From Hydrogenothermaceae bacterium (GTDB lineage Bacteria; Aquificota; Aquificia; Aquificales; Hydrogenothermaceae): a stretch of DNA of 6,778 nucleotides. Numbering within the stretch: position 1 is the stretch's first letter; every line of letters begins with the position of its first letter. Both the position numbers and the translations under genes were made by a program. Positions 1-5,402 of the stretch are shown here, in pieces. The notes under the pieces were generated by a model. The model searched no databases, was not told where the DNA came from, and worked only from the letters and a program-made list of their open reading frames with translations. The stretch is taken from assembly GCA_026985705.1 (NCBI GenBank), contig JALSPY010000290.1:1-6778 (forward strand), written 5' to 3'.

Positions 1-149
1 ATTGTAGCTGCACCTTCGTGAACTTCTCCTATCTTGTAAGTTTTACCTGTGTAGAATAGAATTCTCTCTGTTGTTGTTGTTTTCCCTGCATCTATATGAG
101 CAACAATACCTATATTTCTTAATTTTTCGATTGGCACCTGTCTTGCCAT
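1..149 (-). CDS. fusA: Translation elongation factor G, N-terminal 49 codons (partial)
   Basis: This is the start of EF-G, the ribosomal translocase GTPase that moves tRNA and mRNA after peptide bond formation and helps RRF recycle ribosomes. The gene starts at the ATG complementary to 147-149 and runs off the left edge of the window. The visible protein begins MARQVPIEKLRNIGIVAH and contains the G1/P-loop AHIDAGKTT at residues 17-25, followed by TTERILFYTG and KIGEVHEGAAT, which is typical of bacterial EF-G rather than EF-Tu. A strong Shine-Dalgarno GGAGG (complement of 157-161) sits 7 nt before the ATG. It is the third gene of the rpsL-rpsG-fusA order, 74 bp downstream of rpsG. I see no convincing promoter in that gap, so it is probably cotranscribed. 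Only the first part of the G domain is present, so nothing can be said about later domains. Confidence 0.96.
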   Translation of the reverse strand, partial: MARQVPIEKLRNIGIVAHIDAGKTTTTERILFYTGKTYKIGEVHEGAAT

Positions 150-223
150 TATTATTCCTCCAATATTCTCTTTTTAGAAATTCTGATTTTGATTTTTAAT
201 TGACATATTAGATTTTTATATTA

Positions 224-703
224 TTACCATCTATAATGAGCAAATGCTTTATTTGCTTCAGCCATTCTGTGAGTATCCTCTTTCTTTTTAACAGCAGCCC
301 CTCTATTGTTATAAGCATCGTATAACTCATTTGTTAATTTCTCTATCATTGTGTAGTTCCCTCTACCACTTCTGTTCCTTGCAGCTTCAACAAGCCATCT
401 TAAAGCTAAAGATATTTGTCTTCTTGGTGGAACCTCTATTGGTATTTGATATGTTGAACCACCAACTCTTCTAGGTCTAACTTCTAATTGAGGTTTTATA
501 TTTTCAATTGCCTTATGTAAAGCTGTTAATGGGTCTTCTCCAGTTTTTTCTGCTAAATTTTTCATTGCTGTATAAACTATTTTTTCTGCTTTTGATTTTT
601 TCCCATCAACCATAACTTTATTGATTAATTTGTGAACTAAAACATCTTTATAAATTGGGTCTGGTGGTATTTCTCTTGGTTGAACCGGTCCTTTTCTTGG
701 CAT
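224..703 (-). CDS. rpsG: 30S ribosomal protein S7
   Basis: S7 nucleates assembly of the 30S head by binding the 3' major domain of 16S rRNA and contacts E-site tRNA. The 159-residue product is close to the usual 156 or so. It starts MPRKGPVQPREI, carries the conserved core VRPRRVGGSTYQIPIEV around residues 76-90, then RRQISLALRWLVEAAR, and ends in the typical AHYRW. The ATG (complement of 701-703) lies 16 bp after the rpsL stop. Purine-rich AAGGAAA directly before it and GAGGT a little further up could both serve as ribosome binding site. In enterobacteria S7 represses its own operon by binding the rpsL-rpsG intercistronic RNA. Here that spacer is only 16 nt, too short for the E. coli-type structure, so any feedback would have to work differently (inference). 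Confidence 0.98.
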   Translation of the reverse strand: MPRKGPVQPREIPPDPIYKDVLVHKLINKVMVDGKKSKAEKIVYTAMKNLAEKTGEDPLTALHKAIENIKPQLEVRPRRVGGSTYQIPIEVPPRRQISLALRWLVEAARNRSGRGNYTMIEKLTNELYDAYNNRGAAVKKKEDTHRMAEANKAFAHYRW

Positions 704-719
704 TTTCCTTACCTCTTAA

Positions 720-1109
720 TTATTTTTTCTTTTTTTCATCTTTAGGTTTTTTAGTTCCATACTTAGAACGGGATTGTCTTCTTCCTTCAACACCTGCTGC
801 GTCTAAAGCACCTCTGATTATCTTATATCTAACACCAGGTAAGTCTTTAACCCTACCTCCTCTAACTAAAACGATTGAGTGTTCCTGTAAGTTGTGTCCT
901 ATACCCGGTATATAACAAGTCACCTCATAACCGTTAGATAATCTAACCCTTGCAACTTTCCTTAAAGCTGAGTTTGGTTTCTTAGGAGTTGTTGTATAAA
1001 CTCTTACACAAACTCCTCTCTTCTGAGGGTTTCCTTCCAACGCAGGAGCTTTAGATTTCTTTTTTATCTTTTCCCTTCCTTTCCTAATTAGCTGGTTAAT
1101 CGTTGGCAC
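720..1109 (-). CDS. rpsL: 30S ribosomal protein S12 (GTG start)
   Basis: S12 sits at the decoding centre and controls translational fidelity; it is the classic streptomycin-resistance target. The 129-residue product aligns without gaps to the E. coli protein over the core: PTINQLIRKGR, CVRVYTTTPKKPNSALRKV at 34-52, GHNLQEHS at 71-78, RGGRVKDLPGVRYK at 83-96, then a Lys-rich tail. Lys43 and Lys88 are present, so the streptomycin-sensitive residues are intact. Asp89, the residue beta-methylthiolated in many bacteria, is also conserved. The start codon is GTG (complement of 1107-1109), supported by the strong upstream GGGAGGT. It is the first gene of the operon, driven by a near-consensus promoter about 40 bp upstream. 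In many bacteria rpoC precedes rpsL; here a divergent ilvE lies upstream instead. Confidence 0.98.
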   Translation of the reverse strand: MPTINQLIRKGREKIKKKSKAPALEGNPQKRGVCVRVYTTTPKKPNSALRKVARVRLSNGYEVTCYIPGIGHNLQEHSIVLVRGGRVKDLPGVRYKIIRGALDAAGVEGRRQSRSKYGTKKPKDEKKKK

Positions 1110-1115
1110 AATAAT

Positions 1116-1122
1116 ACCTCCC
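1116..1122 (-). promoter_or_regulatory. Ribosome binding site fixing the GTG start of rpsL
   Basis: The complement of these bases reads GGGAGGT and lies 6-7 nt before the GTG at 1109-1107. It is a strong match to the anti-Shine-Dalgarno sequence. The next codons PTINQL match the known S12 N-terminus, so the GTG is the real start. Confidence 0.9.
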
Positions 1123-1145
1123 TAAATTACAAATTGCAAAACAAA

Positions 1146-1174
1146 ATTATAATAAAGCTATAAAACTTAGTCAA
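1146..1174 (-). promoter_or_regulatory. Sigma-70-type promoter of the rpsL-rpsG-fusA operon
   Basis: On the minus strand a TTGACT -35 box (complement of 1169-1174) is followed after exactly 17 bp by a perfect TATAAT -10 box (complement of 1146-1151). Transcription would start near 1139-1140, leaving a leader of about 30 nt before the rpsL GTG. The match is five of six and six of six to the housekeeping consensus with ideal spacing, as expected for a strongly expressed ribosomal protein operon. Confidence 0.88.
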
Positions 1175-1218
1175 ATAAACTTAAATATTACCTAAGTAAA
1201 AATTCTTTTTATTCCTTA

Positions 1219-1246
1219 TTTAAAAGTTAGATAGCTAAACTATAAA
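1219..1246 (+). promoter_or_regulatory. Candidate upstream promoter of the ilvE unit
   Basis: TTTAAA (1219-1224), 16 bp, then TATAAA (1241-1246). Both boxes are moderate matches in very AT-rich sequence, so this could be chance. If used, the transcript would start near 1253 and carry a leader of about 137 nt that includes the Leu/Ile-rich in-frame stretch before ilvE. Confidence 0.35.
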
Positions 1247-1341
1247 ATTTTAACAGGATTTTTATCTAAATGCTAATGGAAAAATATTTTAACTCTCTAG
1301 GAGAAAATTTACTATCAATAATTAAACTTCTTTTATTGATT

Positions 1342-1347
1342 TATAAT
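1342..1347 (+). promoter_or_regulatory. Candidate proximal -10 box of the ilvE unit
   Basis: A perfect TATAAT lies 42 bp before the ilvE ATG and would give a leader of about 36 nt. No good -35 box is found 16-18 bp upstream (the bases there are AATTAA or similar), so it would need an activator or may be a chance match. Confidence 0.3.
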
Positions 1348-1376
1348 AAATTGTTAAAATTTTTATATATTGGTGT

Positions 1377-1384
1377 AAAGGAGG
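1377..1384 (+). promoter_or_regulatory. Ribosome binding site deciding the ilvE start
   Basis: AAAGGAGG ends 5 nt before the ATG at 1390. The frame stays open upstream to an ATG at 1270, but the first 40 codons of that extension do not resemble IlvE, and the upstream ATG has only a weak, distant AGGA. The start at 1390 also gives the normal family length. Confidence 0.9.
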
Positions 1385-1389
1385 TTTTT

Positions 1390-2295
1390 ATGGAATATGT
1401 ATATTTTGAAGGAAAAATAGTTCCTGAAGATGAAGCAAAAATAAGTGTCAAAACTAACTCACTTCACTATGGAACGGCAATATTTGAAGGAATAAGGGCT
1501 TACTACGATAAAGATACGGATAAAATGTATGGACTATTTTTTAAAGAGCATTATCAGAGACTATTTCAAAATATGAAAGTATTAAATATGGAAATTGAAG
1601 AAAGTATAGATGAGCTTATAGAGATAACTAAAGAGCTTGTAAGAAAAAACAATATAAAAAGTGATATTTATATAAGACCGTTAGTTTACTTTTCAGATTT
1701 AAAGATAAGCCCAAAACTTATAGGATACACTGCTAAAATTACTATCTATACATATCCGTTAGGAGATTACATAGATATTAATAACGGTATAAAAGCTAAA
1801 GTTTCATCTTGGAGAAGATTAAACGATAACAGTATTCCTCCTAGATTAAAGGTCGCAGGTGCTTATGTTAACAGTGCATTTGCTAAAACAGAGGCTCTTT
1901 TAAACGGTGCAGATGAGGCAATTGTTTTAAATGAAAAGGGTTTTGTTTCTGAAGGTTCAGCAGAAAATCTCTTTATTGTTAGAAATGGAAAGTTAATAAC
2001 TCCACCTGTTTCTGATGATATTTTGGAGGGAATAACAAGAAATGCAGTAAAAACAATAGCTGAAGATTTAGGATATGAGGTTGAGGAAAGACATATTGCT
2101 AGAACAGAGCTTTATGTAGCTGATGAAGTTTTCTTCTGTGGAACAGGAGCTCAAATATCACCTGTTGTTGAGATAGACCACGTTAAGATTGGAGATGGAA
2201 AACCGGGAGATATAACAAAGAAAATACAAGAAGTTTACTTTAATGCTGTAAGGGGAAAAATTCCAAAGTATAGACATTGGATAATAGAGATATAA
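1390..2295 (+). CDS. ilvE: Branched-chain amino acid aminotransferase
   Basis: A fold-type IV PLP enzyme that transfers the amino group between glutamate and the 2-keto acids of Val, Leu and Ile, the last step of their synthesis, in the cytosol. From the ATG at 1390 it is 301 residues, the normal length (E. coli about 309). Visible landmarks are SLHYGTAIFEGIRAY at 24-38; the PLP-binding lysine K154 in RLKVAGAYVNS; the DEAIVLNEKGFVSEGSAENLF block at 175-195 with Glu188 aligning to the PLP-pyridine-binding Glu; the GITRNAV cofactor-phosphate loop from 214; ADEVFFCGTGAQISPV at 244-259; and the C-terminal GDGKPGDITKKIQ. All key residues are present, so it should be active. Among class IV aminotransferases, the YGTAIFEGIRAY and GTGAQISPV motifs favour IlvE over D-amino acid transaminase or aminodeoxychorismate lyase. 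It leads a three-gene unit: the next ATG is 4 bp after its stop. Confidence 0.96.
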   Translation: MEYVYFEGKIVPEDEAKISVKTNSLHYGTAIFEGIRAYYDKDTDKMYGLFFKEHYQRLFQNMKVLNMEIEESIDELIEITKELVRKNNIKSDIYIRPLVYFSDLKISPKLIGYTAKITIYTYPLGDYIDINNGIKAKVSSWRRLNDNSIPPRLKVAGAYVNSAFAKTEALLNGADEAIVLNEKGFVSEGSAENLFIVRNGKLITPPVSDDILEGITRNAVKTIAEDLGYEVEERHIARTELYVADEVFFCGTGAQISPVVEIDHVKIGDGKPGDITKKIQEVYFNAVRGKIPKYRHWIIEI

Positions 2296-2299
2296 CATC

Positions 2300-3310
2300 A
2301 TGGAACTTTCTAAAAGAGTTTATAGAGAGTTAAAGAGGGAGTTTAAAAATATAAAAAAGGAAAGTATAGTTTTAGAGGATTATCTGATAAAAGATAGCTA
2401 CATTAATTTAAATAATAACAAACTTAAAGCTTTTCCCCTTTCCCTTGGTTTTAGAGAAACTAAAAAGATTTCAGGGAAAATTATAACTATTCCATCTCTC
2501 AATGGGGATATTCTTTTAGATTTAGACAGGTTAAAAGGAAAAATTTTATATATTAAAGAGATAAACAAACATATATATTTTAAATACCTGTTTCTAATAA
2601 AGCCCCTTGCTGTAATAACAAACTCACACTTCGGAAGAAAAGTTTATTCATCTAATTTTCCAATTTTAAGTATTTATAGTTTTTTAAATAATGTTAGTTC
2701 TATTGAAATTAATCTAAATATAGAGAAAAAGAGATATAAATCACAAAGCCTATTCATAGATTTTGGTATAGGTGGAAATGTAATAATTGTGTTATTTCCA
2801 TTTGATAGTCGTTTTCAGAAATACGAAAATTTAGATTTTTATGGAAGTTTTAAGCTTTTTTACTATCTTCTTAAGAGATTTAAAAATTTTAACTCAAACA
2901 TTTATAGACTTAGATTTTTAGCAATTGATTTTAAATACACAAATTATTTTCCTCTGTATGAGCATATAAAAAAATTAGGAAATGTGATAGCTATCTATAA
3001 TATGGAAAATAGCGGATTAGGAAATGAGAAGCTTATCACTAAAACTTATAAGTATATAATAGACAAAATTCATTATAACAAAATACTGAATATTTTTAAG
3101 AAAAATAAAAAAAATATAACTCCTGCTAAATCAGAGGAGTTTGTAAAATTTCCAGTTGATAAACCTATAATATGGTTTAATTCACAACCAAATATGAATT
3201 TATACAAGCTTGATAAAAATTTTTTAACGGATAGATTTATTTTAGAGGTATCACAGGATATATTTGAAATAATAAAAAATTCTTATGAAGAGATAGGATT
3301 AGATGTTTAA
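2300..3310 (+). CDS. Degenerate M28-peptidase-like protein with PA-like domain (probable pseudoenzyme)
   Basis: 336 residues, no signal peptide or membrane segment, Lys/Ile/Phe-rich. I do not recognise a named gene, but the order of elements resembles a PA-domain-containing M28 aminopeptidase. Residues 36-125 resemble the inserted PA region (INLNNNKLKAFPLSLG, then LKGKILYIKE, KPLAVITNSH and FPILSIYSF). From 151, SLFIDFGIGGNVIIVLFPFD takes the place of the M28 strand ending in the zinc His of 'HYDS'; here it reads FPFDS. NLDFYGSFKLFYYLLKRF (177-194) occupies the 'NDNASG' helix, LRFLAIDFKYTN (204-215) the 'FFGAEE' strand, and AIYNMENSGLG (231-241) the 'NLDMVG' strand. SEEF (278-281) and IIWFNSQPN (290-298) fill the last part, where the C-terminal zinc His ('YHTP') is replaced by NLYKLD. 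The metal-binding His and the catalytic Glu pair are therefore not visible, so it is probably not a peptidase. The ribosome site is weak (GAGA 9 nt upstream) and the ATG lies 4 bp after the ilvE stop, suggesting coupled translation. The M28 relation is inference from pattern; the gene itself is well supported by its tight packing. Confidence 0.6.
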   Translation: MELSKRVYRELKREFKNIKKESIVLEDYLIKDSYINLNNNKLKAFPLSLGFRETKKISGKIITIPSLNGDILLDLDRLKGKILYIKEINKHIYFKYLFLIKPLAVITNSHFGRKVYSSNFPILSIYSFLNNVSSIEINLNIEKKRYKSQSLFIDFGIGGNVIIVLFPFDSRFQKYENLDFYGSFKLFYYLLKRFKNFNSNIYRLRFLAIDFKYTNYFPLYEHIKKLGNVIAIYNMENSGLGNEKLITKTYKYIIDKIHYNKILNIFKKNKKNITPAKSEEFVKFPVDKPIIWFNSQPNMNLYKLDKNFLTDRFILEVSQDIFEIIKNSYEEIGLDV

Positions 3311-4190
3311 ATTAAACTATTCAGTTTTAGTAAGAGTTTTTATTGTATTAGGAATAGCTATAGCAATATACTTTGGAAATATAGAGTATGGAAATACACT
3401 TATATTAATGTCTTTAGTTTATTTATTTCTCTACTTTATCATCTTTGATTATGAAGAAAAAAATTGGCTTAAGTATATATTTTTAATAATTGATATGCTT
3501 TTTATAACATTAATGATATATCTTACAGGTTTTTCATATTTATCTGTTTTTATAATACCAATAATTTCAGATTTTATAAATGATAAAATGGAAATAATAC
3601 TTTTCTCTTTAGCTTCACTTATACCAATAGGAATGTCTCTATATATATCAAATTTTACAGATTTTCTATTTATTCCATTAATACTAGGTGGTATATCAGG
3701 AGCTTTAAAATTAAAGGTTCTACTAAATAAAAAGGAAAAAGAAATAAAAAAGTTAAAAGAGGATGCAGAAGAGATATACATTCAAAATATAAAGCTACAA
3801 GATAAGTTAGAGGAAAATAGAAAAATTTTAGAAACTATACAAGTTTTGAAAAGTTTACAGAAAGGGGAAATATCTTTAAAACAGTTTATCTACATTCTTA
3901 AAGAGATAATTGAAGCTGATGATATAGTGTTTTTTGATTATATAAATGCAAAGTGTATAAGCACAGATAGAAGTAAGTGTGATAAATCTGTTCTTAAGTA
4001 TATAAAGGAGAATCCTCAAGTTTTTACTAAAGGTATTATCAATGATAAATTTGATAGTGAGTATGTTGTTTCCGTTATTTTAGAAAAAGAAGAAAATATA
4101 ATAGGTGTTTTGTTTATTGTTTTTAAATTTAAACCAAAAGATAACAAATTAGTTTACAAATTGATTATTGATTATTTTAAGATAATTTAA
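3303..4190 (+). CDS. Six-helix membrane protein with coiled coil and C-terminal GAF-like domain
   Basis: 295 residues. The N-terminal half has about six hydrophobic helices (roughly 9-25, 32-49, 57-75, 79-91, 96-115, 119-137) joined by very short loops. A charged heptad-like stretch, KKEKEIKKLKEDAEEIYI... to about 180, looks like a signalling coiled coil on the cytoplasmic side. Residues 185-295 look like a GAF domain: FIYILKEIIEADDIVFFD, later VVSVILEKEENIIGVLFIVFKF, and a final helix LVYKLIIDYFKII. This resembles the sensory half of a histidine kinase or diguanylate cyclase, but it stops at the end of the GAF fold with no HisKA, HATPase or GGDEF output. C218 and C226 form a CX7C pair inside the GAF region, possibly redox or metal sensitive (inference). 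Its ATG overlaps the preceding stop by 8 bp, with AGGA 4 nt upstream, so it is coupled to the M28-like gene. The stop at 4188-4190 overlaps that of the convergent remnant. The family is not recognised; a membrane-anchored ligand sensor that works through a partner is the best reading. Confidence 0.75.
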   Translation: MFKLNYSVLVRVFIVLGIAIAIYFGNIEYGNTLILMSLVYLFLYFIIFDYEEKNWLKYIFLIIDMLFITLMIYLTGFSYLSVFIIPIISDFINDKMEIILFSLASLIPIGMSLYISNFTDFLFIPLILGGISGALKLKVLLNKKEKEIKKLKEDAEEIYIQNIKLQDKLEENRKILETIQVLKSLQKGEISLKQFIYILKEIIEADDIVFFDYINAKCISTDRSKCDKSVLKYIKENPQVFTKGIINDKFDSEYVVSVILEKEENIIGVLFIVFKFKPKDNKLVYKLIIDYFKII

Positions 4191-4501
4191 AAAAATCCTT
4201 CAGAATTTATAAATTTCCCTTTTTTTAATGTATACGTTTGATTTGTATTCTTATTTATTATCTCACTTCCTATAGTTATATAAAATCTAGCATCCTCTAA
4301 AATTGGCTTATTCTTTAAAAAATTAAAATCTGGAATAAGTTTAATCTCCCCTACAAATTTCATAATATTAAAAAACTCTAAAAAGTTTTTTAGAATTGTT
4401 CTCCTGCTATTTTTAAATTTCCCATCTTTATTTAAATTCCAAAAAATATGTAAATAAAAATCAATTACTTTTAAAGAAGTATAGAAGTATAAAATTAGAG
4501 C
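4187..4501 (-). pseudogene. C-terminal remnant of an unidentified gene (104-codon open frame without start)
   Basis: On the minus strand the frame is open from the codon at 4501-4499 to TAA at 4189-4187. It codes for 104 residues that look like normal protein: KVIDFYLHIFWNLNKDGKFK, then RRTILKNFLEFFNIMKFVGE, IPDFNFLKNKPILEDARFYI and a tail ending NSEGFF. The first 46 codons contain no ATG, GTG or TTG, and an in-frame TAA lies just upstream (complement of 4502-4504). The only internal ATG (complement of 4361-4363) would give 58 residues and has AATATT rather than a ribosome site before it. The best reading is the 3' end of a gene whose 5' part was deleted or frameshifted. I do not recognise the family. 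Its stop overlaps the stop of the convergent membrane protein gene by 3 bp, so that end may be the original gene boundary. Confidence 0.5.
4475..4490. repeat. Perfect 8-bp tandem duplication
   Basis: AGAAGTAT occurs twice head to tail. It lies inside the open part of the gene remnant, near where its frame is interrupted, and may be a small slippage duplication. A copy-number change of 8 bp would shift the frame, which fits decay of this gene, but this is only suggestive. Confidence 0.6.
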
Positions 4502-4537
4502 TTATTAGGCGAAAAAATAGTTATCAAACAGAAAAGA

Positions 4538-4555
4538 TAGGAAGTTAACTTACTA
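4538..4555. repeat. 18-bp near-perfect palindrome upstream of the DUF481 promoter
   Basis: TAGGAAGTTAACTTACTA reads the same on both strands except for one mismatched pair; the inner AAGTTAACTT is perfect. It lies about 30 bp upstream of the candidate -35 box at 4585, a position typical of a dimeric activator or operator site. It could equally be a subterminal hairpin of a lost IS200/IS605-type element, given the TnpB-like fragment 17 bp downstream. Confidence 0.5.
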
Positions 4556-4571
4556 AAATATAAAGACCTAT

Positions 4572-4622
4572 ATGGAAGTGGAAATTGTAAAAGCAATAGA
4601 AAAAACTATAAAGATAAAATAA
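4572..4622 (+). other. 16-codon open frame resembling the start of a TnpB-type protein
   Basis: ATG at 4572 to TAA at 4620-4622 codes for MEVEIVKAIEKTIKIK. The run 'EKTIKIK' just after the start resembles the N-termini of IS605-family OrfB/TnpB proteins, which commonly continue KLYPT. Here a stop follows immediately and no further TnpB sequence is seen. There is no clear ribosome binding site. It overlaps the candidate promoter of the next gene, so it is unlikely to be expressed as a separate functional peptide. It may be a relic of an element or coincidence. Confidence 0.25.
4585..4612 (+). promoter_or_regulatory. Candidate promoter of the DUF481-kinase operon
   Basis: TTGTAA (4585-4590), a 16-bp spacer, then TATAAA (4607-4612). 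Transcription would start near 4619, giving a leader of about 40 nt that contains the AGGGGG ribosome site. It is the best -35/-10 pair in the 4502-4657 segment, which otherwise shows only the palindrome at 4538. Confidence 0.5.
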
Positions 4623-4643
4623 AATGTAATTTTAATAAGATAT

Positions 4644-4649
4644 AGGGGG
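4644..4649 (+). promoter_or_regulatory. Ribosome binding site deciding the TTG start of the DUF481 gene
   Basis: AGGGGG lies 8 nt before TTG at 4658. The TTG is followed at once by AAA AAA TTT and a complete signal peptide (KKFNKIFLILFTF), which supports this start. Confidence 0.8.
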
Positions 4650-4657
4650 AAATTTAT

Positions 4658-5392
4658 TTGAAAAAATTTAATAAAATCTTTCTAATCTTATTTACCTTTA
4701 TTGGGTTTAGTTATGGAGCTGATAAAGATACAGGAAAAGTTTCTTTTGGCTTCGTTCAAACTTCAGGAAACAGCGAAACAACAACATTAAAAGGAGCTTT
4801 ATCATATACAAATAAAGGTGATATTTATCGGATATATATAGATGCATCAGGACTATATGGTTCCTCAAAAGGTAAAAAAAATGCAGAGGAAATAAAACTT
4901 AAAACTAGATTTGAGAGAAGATTTTTACCTATCTTTGTTTTTTGGGATATTAATTACCATAGAAATCCTTTTAAAGGTTATAGACAGTCTTTGGGGACAG
5001 GTCCGGGTATTGGAGTTTATATTTTGCACAACGACAAACTATATTTAACTGTAAGCTATTATATCTACAGAGTTATAAATAAACTTACAGGCAGATATAC
5101 ATCAGAAAAATTTATAAAAAATACAGAGAGATATTACCAACATCATATAGAAGAAAGATTTAAATGGAAGATATTACCTAATTTATCATTTAAAGAAAAA
5201 CTTATATATAGGATAACATCAAGAACTAAAGAAGATTACTTTATAGATTTGTATACTGCAGTTGAAAGTAAAATTACAGATAGACTAAGTTTAGAAATAT
5301 CTTATACTGTTAACTATCAAAACAGACCTGTTGGCAAAAAGATAAAGAGAACGGATACAATATTTATGACAGGTATTAAGTATTCATTTTAA
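4658..5392 (+). CDS. DUF481 family outer-membrane beta-barrel protein (TTG start)
   Basis: 244 residues. The N-terminus is a classic Sec signal peptide: K2-K3, hydrophobic core IFLILFTFIGF, and a probable cleavage after SYG (20) or SYGA (21). The mature part opens with GKVSFGFVQTSGNSETTTLKG (26-46), the diagnostic start of DUF481 (YdiY-like) proteins, 'G..LGF..T.GN..T..L'. Alternating polar/hydrophobic strands follow, rich in Tyr and aromatic girdle residues, such as RIYIDASGLYG, LYLTVSYYIYRV and RLSLEISYTVNYQ, and the protein ends in YSF with the C-terminal Phe used by the BAM machinery. It should form a small beta-barrel in the outer membrane. The substrate or role of DUF481 proteins is not established as far as I know. 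The gene sits 10 bp before a histidine kinase gene and shares its candidate promoter, suggesting a link to envelope sensing (inference). Confidence 0.87.
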   Translation: MKKFNKIFLILFTFIGFSYGADKDTGKVSFGFVQTSGNSETTTLKGALSYTNKGDIYRIYIDASGLYGSSKGKKNAEEIKLKTRFERRFLPIFVFWDINYHRNPFKGYRQSLGTGPGIGVYILHNDKLYLTVSYYIYRVINKLTGRYTSEKFIKNTERYYQHHIEERFKWKILPNLSFKEKLIYRITSRTKEDYFIDLYTAVESKITDRLSLEISYTVNYQNRPVGKKIKRTDTIFMTGIKYSF

Positions 5393-5402
5393 GCGGTGAA
5401 TT

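Noticed and set aside
150..223. Separate promoter or regulatory RNA in the rpsG-fusA gap
   Set aside because: 74 bp of AT-rich sequence without a paired -35/-10 or a stable hairpin; only the fusA ribosome site is supported.
655..915. Plus-strand 86-codon open frame
   Set aside because: It lies antisense across rpsL and the rpsG start, which are certain genes; its low-complexity Leu/Phe content is a shadow of their Lys/Arg codons.
1270..1389. Translation of ilvE from the upstream ATG at 1270 (341 residues)
   Set aside because: The extension has no resemblance to aminotransferases, its ribosome site is weak, and AAAGGAGG 5 nt before the ATG at 1390 gives the normal 301-residue length.
3449..3781. 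Minus-strand 110-codon open frame
   Set aside because: It is antisense to the membrane-helix half of the 3303-4190 gene. Ser/Ile/Phe-rich composition mirrors AT-rich membrane codons, and there is no ribosome site or context.
4203..4226. Possible bidirectional terminator: AATTTATAAATT palindrome followed by CCC and seven T
   Set aside because: The stem is pure A/T and short, the CCC breaks it from the T-run, and the segment lies inside the minus-strand remnant frame, so it does not meet a credible terminator pattern.
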